The notes beneath the pieces are model-generated. The model saw only the letters and a program-made list of their open reading frames with translations, did no database searches and was not told the DNA's origin. Position numbers and translations under genes: made by a program. From NCBI GenBank assembly GCA_034509425.1, contig JAVTVJ010000040.1:6766001-6830000 (forward strand): DNA of 64,000 nucleotides, in the 5' to 3' direction. Shown here piece by piece: positions 38,392-48,467 of the stretch (within the stretch, counting starts at the first letter, position 1; the number at the start of each line of letters is the position of its first letter). This DNA is from Eopsaltria australis (taxonomy: Eukaryota > Chordata > Aves > Passeriformes > Petroicidae).

Positions 38392-40486
38392 TAATGTTGT
38401 TCACACATTTAACTCTTCATCATTACTTTTCTAATAACAGACATTATTATACATATCATCTTTAATCACAGGTAGGATTTTCTCACCTACCAAACTCATG
38501 ACATCTAGAGTACCATTTGAAAAATTATGCTCTTCCTGTGATCAGAGAGCAAAATTGCAAAAGGAAGGAACACCAATAAAGGGGATTTTCACTCAAGGAA
38601 GATTCCCCTGGTAGGATATATTTTGTACTATACAGAAACAGACATTTTTGTTTATAGGAGAATGAATAACTAGATCCACTCTGCATTCCAGGCTACTTGT
38701 TTCTTCAGTGTAGGCATGGCTTTATTTTAAAATTAACTTGAAAAGCTTAAAGCAAACCATAGGATTTCTCACTTCAAACAATCTTCTTTAAGATTGTTCC
38801 AAAAAGGAACATTAGACTTGCTTAAATCTTTATGTTTGCTACTTAAAAGCTTAAAAATAATTTGTCCCACATACAAAGCTAAAAGAGAAGACCTTTTCTG
38901 GATTTAATCATCTGAAAAAAAATTCAAAGCTGAATAAATATTATAGCAAAAGCCAGTAAACATATTCACCTTATGCCTGTCTGCAGTCGGAAAGCCTATT
39001 CATGTTTTGTCCCTTTAAATTCTTCAGAGATGAGTTACACATGTGGGATAACTTTCATTACTGTACTGCTGCTAGTATTTAAAATTAAAATCTATGCAGT
39101 ACTGTCAATGTAATTAGGAAAGTTCATTTTTCCTCTTTGACTAGAAAGAAGACTGTTTCCTTAACAGTGTCTCAAAGACCTGATGAAGGCAAGAAATTTT
39201 GCACGTTAGAGATCGAACCAAATATGTATTTTGAGGTTGAAAGTCAGCAGAAGAGCCTCAAAAGAACAAAAATACTGCTTTGAGCCACAGTAGATATAAA
39301 CAGCCTAGGTGAAAGGCAAAATCCATCTTACTGATTGAGAATTCAGCAAGAATTCTCCCTTTCCTTGGGTGGTCTTATTTTTGTTAGTGTCCAAGATTAA
39401 ATTGTGGTGGAAAGACTTCCACTCTTAAATCTTCACCCTTAACTCTGAGGTGACCTGCAAAGAATAAACATCAAAAATCCCTCATCATCTTACTTATAAA
39501 AAAATTTCACTGCAATTAAGTTTGCTTATTTATCCCAGACATTCACATCAAATGAGTTCATATTTCTCCTTGTAGTCTTCAAAGACAGTTTTACTCTGCT
39601 CTGTCCTTCAGCTTTTCTTTCCTCAGATGTATACAAGACCTACCTGTAATACTTGGTTGGATCATGAACTTTTTAAGTTTGTTAATTTTCAAAGCAATGC
39701 TTGGACATACATCTATCCTACCTGTTCTACCAGCTCTTGTAAAGCATTCAAAGATGTTCTGAAGGGAACAACCATCCTTATCAGCAACAAAGAACCATCA
39801 TTGGCATAATTCTGTGTCTTCTTCTGAGGCCTGGTCATTCAAGTACTGCTCATCGTCACATGGACTCTCCTTGAAGCAGCAGAGCTGAAGTTCTTGGTAT
39901 CTTCTCAGTGTGAGATCAAGCTAAATTAGCATTTGGACTTTATCATATATGAAGCTTTCCAATGACTAGAAATGTCCATATATTAAGAAGCTTTAAATCA
40001 CCCAGCTGAGAGGCTGAGAAGTCTTCTTAGAGTTTTCAAAGGGAGGAAAAAAAATCAACTTTAAATAGCATGTCCTGGGGCTCAGGGGGATAAGATTAAT
40101 AAAACCATAAACACTCTTGCAATAATAGGGATTCAGTTGGTGCAAAACCGCATGAGCACTGCCTCCCACAGCTTGTGTCAGTTCTGGTCTGTTGAATGAA
40201 GAGTGGGAGAACACAATTTACAACAGGCTGAGAGAGACTGAGTGGTGGCAATTACTCTTCTTACAGTGCAAGACTAGCAAACAGGGCTTGAAGATACTTG
40301 TCCCTATCTGCCACCCCAATTCAAAAAGTGAGTCAAAGGCCTTTAAGATACCTTGTGCCCAAATGCCTCAACTTCAAGGCTGGATACACGAGAGCTGCCT
40401 TCCTGATCTGGTTTGGTTGCAGGAGCAAGCTCAATTTCTCACTCCAGAGACAGATTTTGCTGGGGCAGACTAAATATGATTGATGT
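38392..40486. other. Unique non-coding DNA between CR1 copies
   Basis: No gene or repeat family is recognised. Open frames are short (60 codons at 39627-39809 plus). Confidence 0.5.
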
Positions 40487-40545
40487 GTGTCCAACAAGCA
40501 ACGAAGGTGCTCTTTGGTGAAGGGTGTAGAAAACAAGTGTTGTGA
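40487..40545 (+). mobile_element. CR1 LINE fragment, left part of split copy
   Basis: Reading across the LTR, GCAACGAAGG...GTGAAGGGTGTAGAAAACAAG followed by TGTTGTGA corresponds to the CR1 ORF2 stretch ending GGTCTGGA(G/A)AACAAGTCTTATGAGGAG. The match continues on the far side of the LTR at 41111 with GAAGAAGCTGAGGCTGCTTAGCC. The 5' boundary is uncertain by perhaps 15 bases. It is the left piece of the CR1 copy that ends at 41461. Confidence 0.75.
40540..40545. repeat. Target site duplication, left copy
   Basis: TTGTGA immediately left of the LTR, identical to 41111-41116 on the right. The duplicated bases belong to the CR1 copy in which the LTR is inserted. Confidence 0.9.
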
Positions 40546-40752
40546 TGTTGCGTTCTCAGCTTCGGTCCCACCCTGGTACCGGCAGCGGAGTCCCAGCGCT
40601 ACCCTAGGAAGTCGTTTGCAATCTGGAAGACTTCCTCGGAGTGCTGACAACGGGCACAGCGTTTCGGTCCGGGAAGATGTTGCCCCCGGAGCTTGATGAG
40701 ACTGCAAAGAACTACCAGAGAAGGAGGTCTCTTGGTATGTGATTTCAGTAGG

Positions 40753-40758
40753 TTTATT
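40753..40758 (-). terminator. LTR polyadenylation signal
   Basis: AATAAA on the minus strand (TTTATT on plus), about 55 bases downstream of the TATA-like box. This is the expected place for a short R region. Confidence 0.8.
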
Positions 40759-40810
40759 GCCTCCAAAGGGAGCACATGGACCAAGAGCCAAGAACAGCTT
40801 ATTACATCGG

Positions 40811-40818
40811 TATTTAAG
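40811..40818 (-). promoter_or_regulatory. LTR TATA-like box
   Basis: CTTAAATA reads on the minus strand inside the U3/R border zone, upstream of the polyadenylation hexamer. It is the best candidate for the retroviral core promoter, and transcription would run toward lower coordinates. Confidence 0.65.
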
Positions 40819-41110
40819 GGAGGAACAACCTCCAATCAACTGAGGGCTCAGGGCAGTACAGGGGAGGGGCTAGGGTACATAGTCGAATAGGGTTTAGGGA
40901 GGGGAGTGGGGCAGAGAGAACAACGAATGAACTATGGAGCGACAGGGAATTTCCCGGAACGGGAATACATAACAGACAATTCCAGTAACCAATAGCAGGA
41001 GCTTGGGTCCGTGGATTGGTGGACCAACTGCTGTCCCTGGGAACTCCAGGGGGAAACCCTCTGTCCGTGGAACCTGTCCGGAAGTCCTCTGGTTCCAAAC
41101 CACCGCAACA

Positions 41111-41116
41111 TTGTGA
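41111..41116. repeat. Target site duplication, right copy
   Basis: TTGTGA directly follows the LTR end CGCAACA and matches 40540-40545 exactly. Confidence 0.9.
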
Positions 41117-41461
41117 GAAGAAGCTGAGGCTGCTTAGCCTGGAAAAAAGCAGGCTCAGAGGGGAATCTTATCAAGGAGGTTGAGATGAGGTGGGGGTTGG
41201 TCTCTTCTCCCAAGAAACAAGTGATAGGACAAAAGGAAATGGCCTCAAGTTGCATCAGGGGAGGTTAAGACTGGATATTGGGAGATATTTCTTCTACTGA
41301 AAAGATTGTCAATCATTGGAACAGATTGGCCAGGAAAGTGGTGGAGTCACCATCACGGGAGGTATTTAAAAGGTGTGTAGGCATGACATTTAGAGACAAG
41401 GTTTAGTTAACTGTTGGACTTGATGATTCTCAAGGTCTTTTTCAACCTAAATGGTTCTAAA
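41111..41461 (+). mobile_element. CR1 LINE 3' end, right part of split copy
   Basis: This is the continuation of the CR1 copy interrupted by the solo LTR. Landmarks in order are: GCTGAGGCTGCTTAGCCTGG; GGTCTCTTCTCCCAAGAAAC; GACAAAAGGAAATGGCCTCA; GGAACAGATTGGCCAGGAAA; then GTTGGACTTGATGATTCTCA and CAACCTAAATGGTTCTAAAA at the 3' end. All fit the distal ORF2 and 3' untranslated region of CR1. The terminal octamer repeats are eroded. The subfamily differs from the copy at 37.8 kb, as shown by its different 3' untranslated text. The coding part has stops and shifts. Confidence 0.92.
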
Positions 41462-41756
41462 ACTGCTCTGGAAAACTTGGGGAGTGGGAGGGAAGTATGG
41501 CATAAACCTTGTCTCATTGTCAGGATGTATTTTAAGAGTCCATGACAAAGCTCAAGTGCTCCTGCAGACACAGCAGTCCATTGAAGAGGATGTTTCACCC
41601 CTCACTTGGGTTCTGCCAGGAGACTGTGCTTGTTCAGTGTTGAGGCATTGGAGGGACCTGCACAGAGGGTGAAAGCCACTGCAGGATGTAGCCTTCAGCT
41701 GGCTGGGCTGTTGTGCCCAGTAACAGGAGGTGTAGGCAGCAACACGAATAATCCTG
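41462..41756. other. Unassigned spacer between two CR1 copies
   Basis: About 295 bases, somewhat GC-richer than average, between oppositely oriented CR1 ends. I recognise no repeat family. Two overlapping open frames (41451-41672 and 41606-41806) run in from CR1 sequence and are not supported. Confidence 0.4.
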
Positions 41757-42222
41757 AGTCACAGAATCACAGAATCACAGAATATGCTGTTGGAAACAAC
41801 CCATGAGGATCATTGAGTCCAACTCCTGATCCTACACAGGACACCCCAAGAGTCACACCATGTGCCTGAGAACACTTCTTGAGCTCTGTCAGGCTGGTGC
41901 TGTGACCATTTCCCTGGGGAGCCTCAGGGGGAAGAATTAGAATTTTTCTAATATCCAGCCTGAACCTCCCCTGACACAGCTTCAGGGCATTTGTGTTGTA
42001 GTCAGTACAGTAGCTCTTGGCCCCCTTCCCCCTCCCGTCTCCCCACCGACTCGTGTTAATGTCAATCAGCTTTGTCTCTACCCCTACATGCCCCCTACTC
42101 GTTTGCTTGTGTCCTGTCACTGGTCACTGTAGATAGAGAAGAGATCAGTGTCTGCACTCCTCTTCCACTTGTGAGGAAGCTGTAGACTGCAATGAGGTGT
42201 TCCCTCAGCCTCCTCCAGTTCT
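41757..42222 (-). mobile_element. CR1 LINE 3' end with internal insert
   Basis: The CR1 copy lies in reverse orientation. Its 3' terminus is the textbook CR1 tail: on the plus strand ACAGAATC is repeated at 41761, 41769 and (partly) 41777, which is the (ATTCTGTG)n octamer repeat read on the minus strand. It continues with GAGTCCAACTCCTGATC, CCAGCCTGAACCTCCCCTGA, GTCCTGTCACTGGTCAC and CTTGTGAGGAAGCTGTAGAC, all antisense to the CR1 3' region. The copy is 5'-truncated at about 42222 (CAGCCTCCTCCAG). About 110 bases at 41997-42106 do not belong to CR1 and are listed separately. Confidence 0.92.
41997..42106. mobile_element. Unidentified 110-bp insert inside CR1
   Basis: CR1 similarity stops after CTTCAGGGCATTTGTGT and resumes at TTGTGTCCTGTCACTGGTCA. 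The intervening 110 bases are foreign to CR1. They are pyrimidine-rich in the middle (runs of C and CCCTCC near 42021-42044) with GTTAATGTCAATCAGC at about 42055. The word TTGTGT occurs on both sides (41991-41996 and 42107-42112), as expected for a 6-bp target duplication, although the short word could match by chance. The ends are TGTAG and TTTGC, not a clean TG...CA pair. It could be a fragment of an LTR, a small non-autonomous element or filler DNA. Confidence 0.45.
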
Positions 42223-45200
42223 GTGTATTAAATAGTGTCTTGTATAAAAATAATTATTCTTGTACGTTATATAAAGTATGCACTTACTCCAGTCCTTATC
42301 TTTGAAATCAGAGCTCTTGAGCACTGTATGCAAACCCAAGCATATACATCCTGCCTGCAACCTTACCTGAACAGTCTGGGCTTGTTTGGCATTGTATTAA
42401 TTTCAATATGTCTTGAGGACTGGCCTTTATTATATTAATGGTTTTCACATCATTCCTCATTTTTAACCTTCCCTGGATTAGATCAAAGTATTTAACACTC
42501 CAGGTGCTGCATAAATTTTCTGGAGTCCTATTCAAAAGAATAGATTATGAAGTACACTGCAACACAAGTTTGCATTTAAGTATTCCTAATCCTGCGTCTA
42601 ACCCTGGGAAATTATTAAGTAACTATGTAATCTCTGTGCGATATTACCACAATCCTCCAGGAGCACTGATTCCACCAGACAACATTTTTAAGGAAAGACA
42701 TATGCAGCCCCATTGCTCTTCATACATATATGTATGTAAAACCAAAGGTTACCAGAACACAAACGCAATAAACAAAAAACTGGAGTATTTATCTCTGGTG
42801 GGCACTAAGCAGTAGACTCTGCTATTCCCCTCTTCCCTAAAACAGTTATTAATTAATGAAGCTATTGCTTTCACAGGGATATAGTTGTTGGGAAAAGAAA
42901 AAGTCCCTTTTCTAGCACTTATCAGGGCTAGGGGGAGGAAGTAAGGCATGAAGATAACAGTTTGCATGTTACCCATATAGTGTTCAGTTTTGCTGCATTA
43001 TATTGTAAATAATAAAAATCACAATGGTTTCTCCTGATTGGGAGGATTGTCTGCTATCTAGAAGCACCCATAAATCAAAGCAGTGGGATCTCTTGGGTAC
43101 AACTGTGCTTTCTGGATCAAATCCACTTAAAAAGGAGAGAAAAAATGCTTTCTTAAAAATGCTCATAATAAAACAAATTTGCCTCTGAATTCTTGCAGAA
43201 GACATAATATAATCATTACAAAGAAGCACTTAATTTTGTCTTTTAAGCAGTGCTACACTCAAAATGGAATTGCTTTCTAAAATGGAGATATTGGTTAGAC
43301 TACTGTTGACCCCACAGTTCTAAAGAAGGCCATATTATCTTCCACATCATACTGATGTCTGAATTTCCAAGTTAGATTTCCAGCAGTAGCCCTCTCAGCT
43401 TTTCACACTTGGGTCACTGGTTCAATCCAGATCAGAGACTATTGGTGACCTGGCTTAAAAACACAAGTGGTCTAGTACATAGTTAAGGGATATTGAAGGC
43501 AAAGTGTAGTGTGGATGTGCACAGTTCTTTCACCATTCTACTCACTTTCTTCTGTTCATCTGATTATGTTGTTGGCTATTCTTGCCTTACAACAGCTCTA
43601 GCACTGTATTCACCTTTACCTCTGCATCCATTATAACAGAAAGAGAAACACAGGACAAGGAGAAAGGATGAGAAAAAGGAGGCTTTATTTTTGTTCTGAA
43701 ATTGTATTCTTTGTGATTGTTTTCTTTTTTTTTTTTTTTTTTTTTTTGATGGATACAGCATTATTCTTTGGGTAGCATAGGACATGATTTTTGTAACGAT
43801 GACTTTGGAGAAAATATGATTGAATCAAAGCAAATTTGGATATAGTCATGGATTTTATAAAACTAGCGACTTCCATAATTTTTTTTCCTCATGAAAAATT
43901 CATATATGAGTAATAATTATTCTGCTTCATCCACCTTTTGCTTCCATATATTTAGCATAGTTATATATTGATGGTAGCTCTATATACTGAATTTCTCACT
44001 TCTTGTAAAGCAAAAAACTACTTAAATTAAGAAACATAAAACTTCTTTTTCAGTTCTTTGAGATAGCAAAAAGATTTTCCATTATTATCTCCGTCTCAAA
44101 AACACTTATTCACAAAAGTTCATATTTTTTAACAAGCAAGCCTTGTTAACTTCTGAGATTATATTTTAACTGCTCATCACAGTCAGTAGGGGTTGTTTTG
44201 GTGACTCAAATATGTTATAGCAAAACCAAGAAAAACTTGTTAACATTTTCTGATATAAATAAATCCAGAAGAAGGAAGATAAAATACTAGAAATACATTA
44301 TGATTTCTATCACTTTTTTATATGGTTAAAATCCTCAGGATGGAATTTACACACTAAGATTTTATTTCATATATACATATGAAACTGCCTAGGTCTCTTT
44401 TTTCCAACTTGGATGATTTTATTTGTAAAAGAATATGTTCATACATTCTAAAATCCTCAAATTCTTGTAATATTTATGCAACAGTACTTCTGTCACTTCT
44501 ATACTGACACAAATTGTCAGAATATTGGTAAATTAGCTGGATGAAAATGAACTCTGATCTTCAAGACAATGCTTAGGATTCTTATGGATTCTATCTGCTC
44601 TTTGACTGGTGTACTCACCGTGACGTATAAAAACAAAAATACTTCATAAAGAGAGTGCATGATCATGAAGAGGTAGAAATGATAGTTATTTTTTATAGCA
44701 TACTTACTGAAGTCAGATATATAGATTTGTTATTTTTGTGGAGTCTCAGAGGAAACAAAATTAGCTGATGAATGAGTTCTCCTTTTTACCTTTACATTTG
44801 TAATTTGTTTTTCAGAGAAGATTTTTGTCATTTTTTAAGATCTCAACATACTTCACTCCTCCTGGATGTCAGCATCAGACTTCTGATTATATTTTGCTCT
44901 TGGCTTGCTGTACACAGTCTGCTAGCCTCTAACATGTATTTCTGCTAGTATATATTTTTTATTTCTTAATATGTGCCAGGCTTCCTGTTTATTGCACTCT
45001 TTATAATAGAGAATGTTTTTATAAGAAAAACATAACCACCTTCCCAAAGCTTCTTGGACCTTCCTTGAAACCTTTGGAGCAAGACAATACATAGTAAATA
45101 TGCCATTTTTATGACAACATGAATCCTCCTTTATATCATTGACTTACAGCTCTGTATTGAAACTGCAACAAAATTTTCATTTTTTATTTTCTTCTTTTGA

Positions 45201-46199
45201 AGGATTTGACACACCAATTACACTAAATCTGTCTAAAATATCCAATTCTCAGAAGTTCAATTTTCAGAATTAATTAAGTAACTTTTGCAATAGGCATTAG
45301 TTGCCCTAGCCAGCTACCAAAGTTACCCACCCATTCAGAACCTAAATGGTGCTGAGAAGATGAGTAGTTTTTTCATAGGTTTCTGAAAATCCAAGCTTAT
45401 TTCACCTATGTTCTTCCCATAACCTAAAAGCCAGCTCACATGGTAGGCAAACCTTGATTTACACAACTGGAACTGGATTGAGCCTAAAAGGAAAATTAAT
45501 AATTCATTGTGCAAATAAACTCCTCCTTTTTCCTTAGACTAAAATGACTATTTAGCTTTTGGGGCCACACATTTGAAGCATCAGGGTGATTACAGCTAAT
45601 GGTGTGGGTCTTCAGCACATTTTGGTCTCCCACTTATTGTCTGGATAAGCCTTGGATCTCACTTATGATGCCAAAGCATGGGGTCTTTTAAAAATTTATT
45701 TTGCAATGAGTAGCCACGACAATTTTGGTTTTAAAAAATAGTGTGATGAAAGTAAAACGTAGATATCCAGATGCACTACTTTTACACAGCATCAATTAAA
45801 GCATGTAGGTGCTTTCAGTACCTGGAATTCAAACCAAGGAAAGAGAGTTTAGAATGTTACAAAGGAACAATGCTTATTCTTCCTGACTTTCTGAAACAGG
45901 ATGCTAAAGAACAGACTTTCATCCAGAATATATCTAATTTACTCTCTGGAAAAAAAACCTCGCTCTGAAAACATGATTTCAGAGCACCATGTCTACTGAG
46001 AGAGTATATGAGAGTGCTTACCTCCACATGAGGGGTTAGCTAATGGTAGTATCACGCACAAGATGCACAGTCAGGAAGAAGTTGTGATAATTGTCCCCAC
46101 TCCTAGAACAAAAATCCCTGCTACTCTCAAGAAATGTTGCATAACAAGCTTACAAAAGATACAAAGCATACAGCTGGGCAATTTGCAGTGCTGCTTTTA
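42223..46199. other. Unique AT-rich non-coding DNA
   Basis: Contains a 16-bp palindrome CATACATATATGTATG at 42721-42736 and a poly(T) run at 43725-43747. The 125-codon frame at 42438-42815 has no domain and is judged accidental. No transposon is recognised. Confidence 0.5.
43725..43747. repeat. Poly(T) run of 23
   Basis: The longest homopolymer in the window. No attached retroposon is recognised. It also generates lysine-rich chance frames on the minus strand. Confidence 0.9.
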
Positions 46200-47560
46200 T
46201 CTTTGAAAGGGGACAAAACTGGGACTTTACTGGTTGATCAGGACTGCTGATAAATGATTGAAACTGGCTTGGCAAGCTCTTTCACCAGCTTCCTCATTAC
46301 TCTTGGGTGCATCAGATCTGGGACCATAGAGTTGTGGGTGTCTAATTGTCATAGCTGGTCTCTAACCATTTCTTCCTGTGTTATGGGGGCTTCACTCAGC
46401 TGCCCATCACTAACTTCCAGCTTTGGGGGCTGGGTATCTTGAGGACAACTGGTTCTGGTATTAAAGGCTAAGGCAATGAAGGCATTAAGCTCCTCAGCCT
46501 TTTCCTCATTCCCTGAAACTATGCTACCCTCTACATCCAGCAAAGGATGAAACCTCTTCTTAGCCCTCCTTTTGTTGCTGATGTATTTATAGAAACATTT
46601 TTTTGTTGTCTTTAATTGTTGCTGCCAAATGAAGTTCTAGGTTGGCCCTTCTGATTTTCTCCCTACCTAACCTTACAACATCCCTGTAGTACCCCCAAGC
46701 TACCTGACCCTCCTTCCAGAGGTGATAGTCTTTTTTTTCCCTGAGTTTCAGCCCAAGTTTTCTGTTTAACCAGGCCATTCTTTTTCCCTACTGGCTTGTC
46801 TTGTGACCCATTGGGACAGCCAGTTCTCGCATTTTTAAGATTTGCTTTCTAAATCATGTCCAGCCTTCCTGGACTCCTTGCCCTCCAGGACTGACTCCCA
46901 AGGGACTCTGTCAATCAGTCTCCTAAACAGGCCAGAGTCTGTTTGCTGGAAGTCCAAGGTGCCAGTTCTGCTGGCAGCCCTTCTAACTTCACCAAGTATT
47001 GAAAACTCAATCATTTTGTGATTGTTGTGCCCATGACAGCCTCCAATATCATCCACATATCCTTCTCTGTTCACAAGAGGTCTAGAAGGGTACATCCCCC
47101 TGTAGGATCAGTCACTAGTTATCAGGCAGTTATTTCTACACACTCCAGGAACCTTCTAGCGTGTCTCCTCTCTGCTGTGGAATGCACCATCTCCCTGTGC
47201 ACCCTGCTTAAGTGGTCTGTAACAGATTCCTACCAGGACATCCAGCCTGCTCACCTTCCCCTTGATCTTTATGCACAGGCACTCAACTTTGTCATCATCA
47301 TCACTGATTTCAGTACAATCAAAACAGTGCGTAAAGAGCCATCTCACTGCCTCTCCTGCTCCACCTATCTCTTCTAAAGAGCTTGTAGCCATCCACTGCA
47401 GCACTCCAATCATGAGAGCCATTCCACCACATTTCTGTGACCACATCATAGCTTCCCTGTTGCACAGTGGCTTCCAGCTCCTCATGTTTATTGCCCGTGC
47501 TGCTTGCATTGGTGCATTGGACACAGGCCAGCCACATCAAGGTTCATCTCTAGCGGGCCT
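46200..47560 (-). pseudogene. CR1 ORF2 relic (endonuclease, linker, start of RT)
   Basis: From about 47540 down, the APE-type endonuclease is recognisable: QCTNASSTGNKHEELEATVQ, TEMWWNGSHDWSAAVDGYKL, then KVSRLDVLVGICYRPLKQG. After that a deletion of roughly 80-90 bases (near 47180) removes the segment that normally carries the GDFN catalytic motif; the text resumes with the RRFLECVE-like and LLDLL regions. Next come NHKMIEFSILGEVRRAASRT and TLDFQQTDSGLFRRLIDRVP (46835-47095), then MAWLNRKLGLKLREKKDYHL and YYRDVVRLGREKIRRANLE (46587-46778), and EEKAEELNAFIALAFNT with VPDLMHPRVMRKL near 46300-46540. Frames change several times. The polymerase active site is absent. Confidence 0.9.
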
Positions 47561-47579
47561 GGCTATATCCCCTTCAAAT

Positions 47580-48140
47580 CTAATTTAAAGCTCTCTCAAT
47601 CAGCCCCACCAGCTCATGGATCATAACCCTTTTACTTTCTTGAGACTGATGGACCCAATTTGTTGTCAGCAGACCTTGTGCCCTGTAAACTGCCCCATGG
47701 CCAAAACCCCCCAAATTTCCAGCTATGGCACCAGCCTCTTAGCCATGTATTAAAGAGACTAGTTTTCCTATTCCTTAATGTATTCATTCCTGCTGCTGAA
47801 AGAATTGAGAGCACAATCTGTGCATCTACTCCTTTGGCCAAATGCCCCAGTACCCTGAAATCCTATTTCATTGTCTTGGGACTTCTTCCTTCAACCCCAT
47901 CACTACCAACCTGGAGAACTAATGAGGGGCAATAATCAGAAGGCTGTACCAGATCCGGGAGTTTCCTTGTAATGCCCCTTACCTTGGCCCCAGGGAGGCA
48001 GGAGACTTCCCTTTGGGATGGGTCCTGTCAGCATATTGGGCCCTCCATTCCTCTCAGAATTGAATGGCCTGCAATGGTTACCCTTCTTTTTTTCCTTTTA
48101 GTTGTAATATGTGGGGTTGGCTGATCTGCCCTGGGCAATG
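47580..48140 (-). pseudogene. CR1 ORF1 relic (esterase-like C-terminal domain)
   Basis: A nearly continuous reading from about 48140 to 47655 gives TKRKKRRVTIAGHSILRGME, then REVSCLPGAKVRGITRKLPD and LVLQVGSDGVEGRSPKTMK, then LAKGVDAQIVLSILSAAG and LFNTWLRGWCHSWKFGGFWP. This is the SGNH/GDSL-like esterase domain described in CR1 ORF1 proteins. Block I reads AGHS instead of a GDS-type motif, so the nucleophile serine is kept and the preceding Asp is changed. Two in-frame stops occur (after GPIC, and after KTMK). A one-base loss just before the catalytic His region shifts the frame; in the shifted frame HQSQESKRVMIHELVG and LIERALN run to the native stop at 47580-47582. The protein cannot be made. 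Confidence 0.85.
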
Positions 48141-48245
48141 CCCCAGATGGTCCTTTGCCTACCTCGAGGGTCCTTCACCTACCTATCCATCGTGCAAGGA
48201 TGAGGAGGGAGGGAACTGATTGAGTTGCACTCTACTTTCCGAGGC

Positions 48246-48467
48246 ACCACTAATGATCAAAATCCCAGAGACAAAACAAATCCAAAAGTAATGGGAACAC
48301 AAAAATACCCTTAAAATTCTGCAGTTTTAAATCTGACTGGATTCTGTACTGGCAAAAATACAAAACTTAAACCTACAGCAATGCTTAGACAATCACACCT
48401 ACAGCAAAGAGATTAGCATGGTCCAAAATTCTAAAGGCCTGACTAAAAATAATGTCAACTCGACCAC
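48246..48467. other. Unassigned spacer between two CR1 pieces
   Basis: AT-rich sequence of about 220 bases with no match I recognise. It may be host DNA or very diverged CR1 5' leader. Confidence 0.35.

Larger units (their letters stand above)
40546..41110 (-). mobile_element. Solo LTR of a class II-type endogenous retrovirus
   Basis: A 565-bp long terminal repeat lies in minus orientation. Its ends are a perfect 7-bp inverted repeat, TGTTGCG and CGCAACA, giving the canonical TG...CA termini on the minus strand. It is flanked by a perfect 6-bp direct duplication, TTGTGA. Six-base duplications are characteristic of alpha- and betaretrovirus-like (class II, ERVK-type) elements. Read on the minus strand, U3 runs from 41110 downward and contains CCAAT words (about 41015-41019), then a TATA-like TTAAATA near 40811-40818, then AATAAA at 40753-40758, then U5 to 40546. 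No gag, pol or env is attached, so the provirus was reduced by recombination between its two LTRs. The element keeps many CpG dinucleotides and intact ends, so it looks fairly young. The 168-codon frame at 40333-40839 crosses the LTR edge and is an artefact. Confidence 0.92.
46200..48245 (-). mobile_element. CR1 LINE, 5' and central segment (ORF1 to early RT)
   Basis: Read from high to low coordinates, this copy keeps the part of CR1 that is usually lost: the end of ORF1, the ORF1/ORF2 junction, the endonuclease, the linker and the first residues of the reverse transcriptase. Similarity fades at about 46200, just after the equivalent of PVSIIYQQSWLTGEVP. The polymerase core and the 3' untranslated region are absent. 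The 5' edge near 48245 is approximate. Multiple stops, small indels and an internal deletion show an old copy. The open frames on the plus strand across this interval are shadows. Confidence 0.9.

Noticed and set aside
40333..40839. 168-codon minus-strand open frame, the longest in the window
   Set aside because: It starts inside the solo LTR, crosses the LTR edge at 40546 and the CR1 fragment, and ends in unrelated DNA. It has no domain and is a by-product of the insertion.
42438..42815. 125-codon plus-strand frame
   Set aside because: No recognisable motif, AT-rich codons throughout and no splice or start context.
43381..43430. tRNA-like B box GGTTCAATCC at 43419
   Set aside because: No matching A box or cloverleaf could be built around it.
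47018..47935. Plus-strand frames of 119, 108 and 91 codons
   Set aside because: They are antisense shadows of the minus-strand CR1 ORF1 and ORF2 relic.
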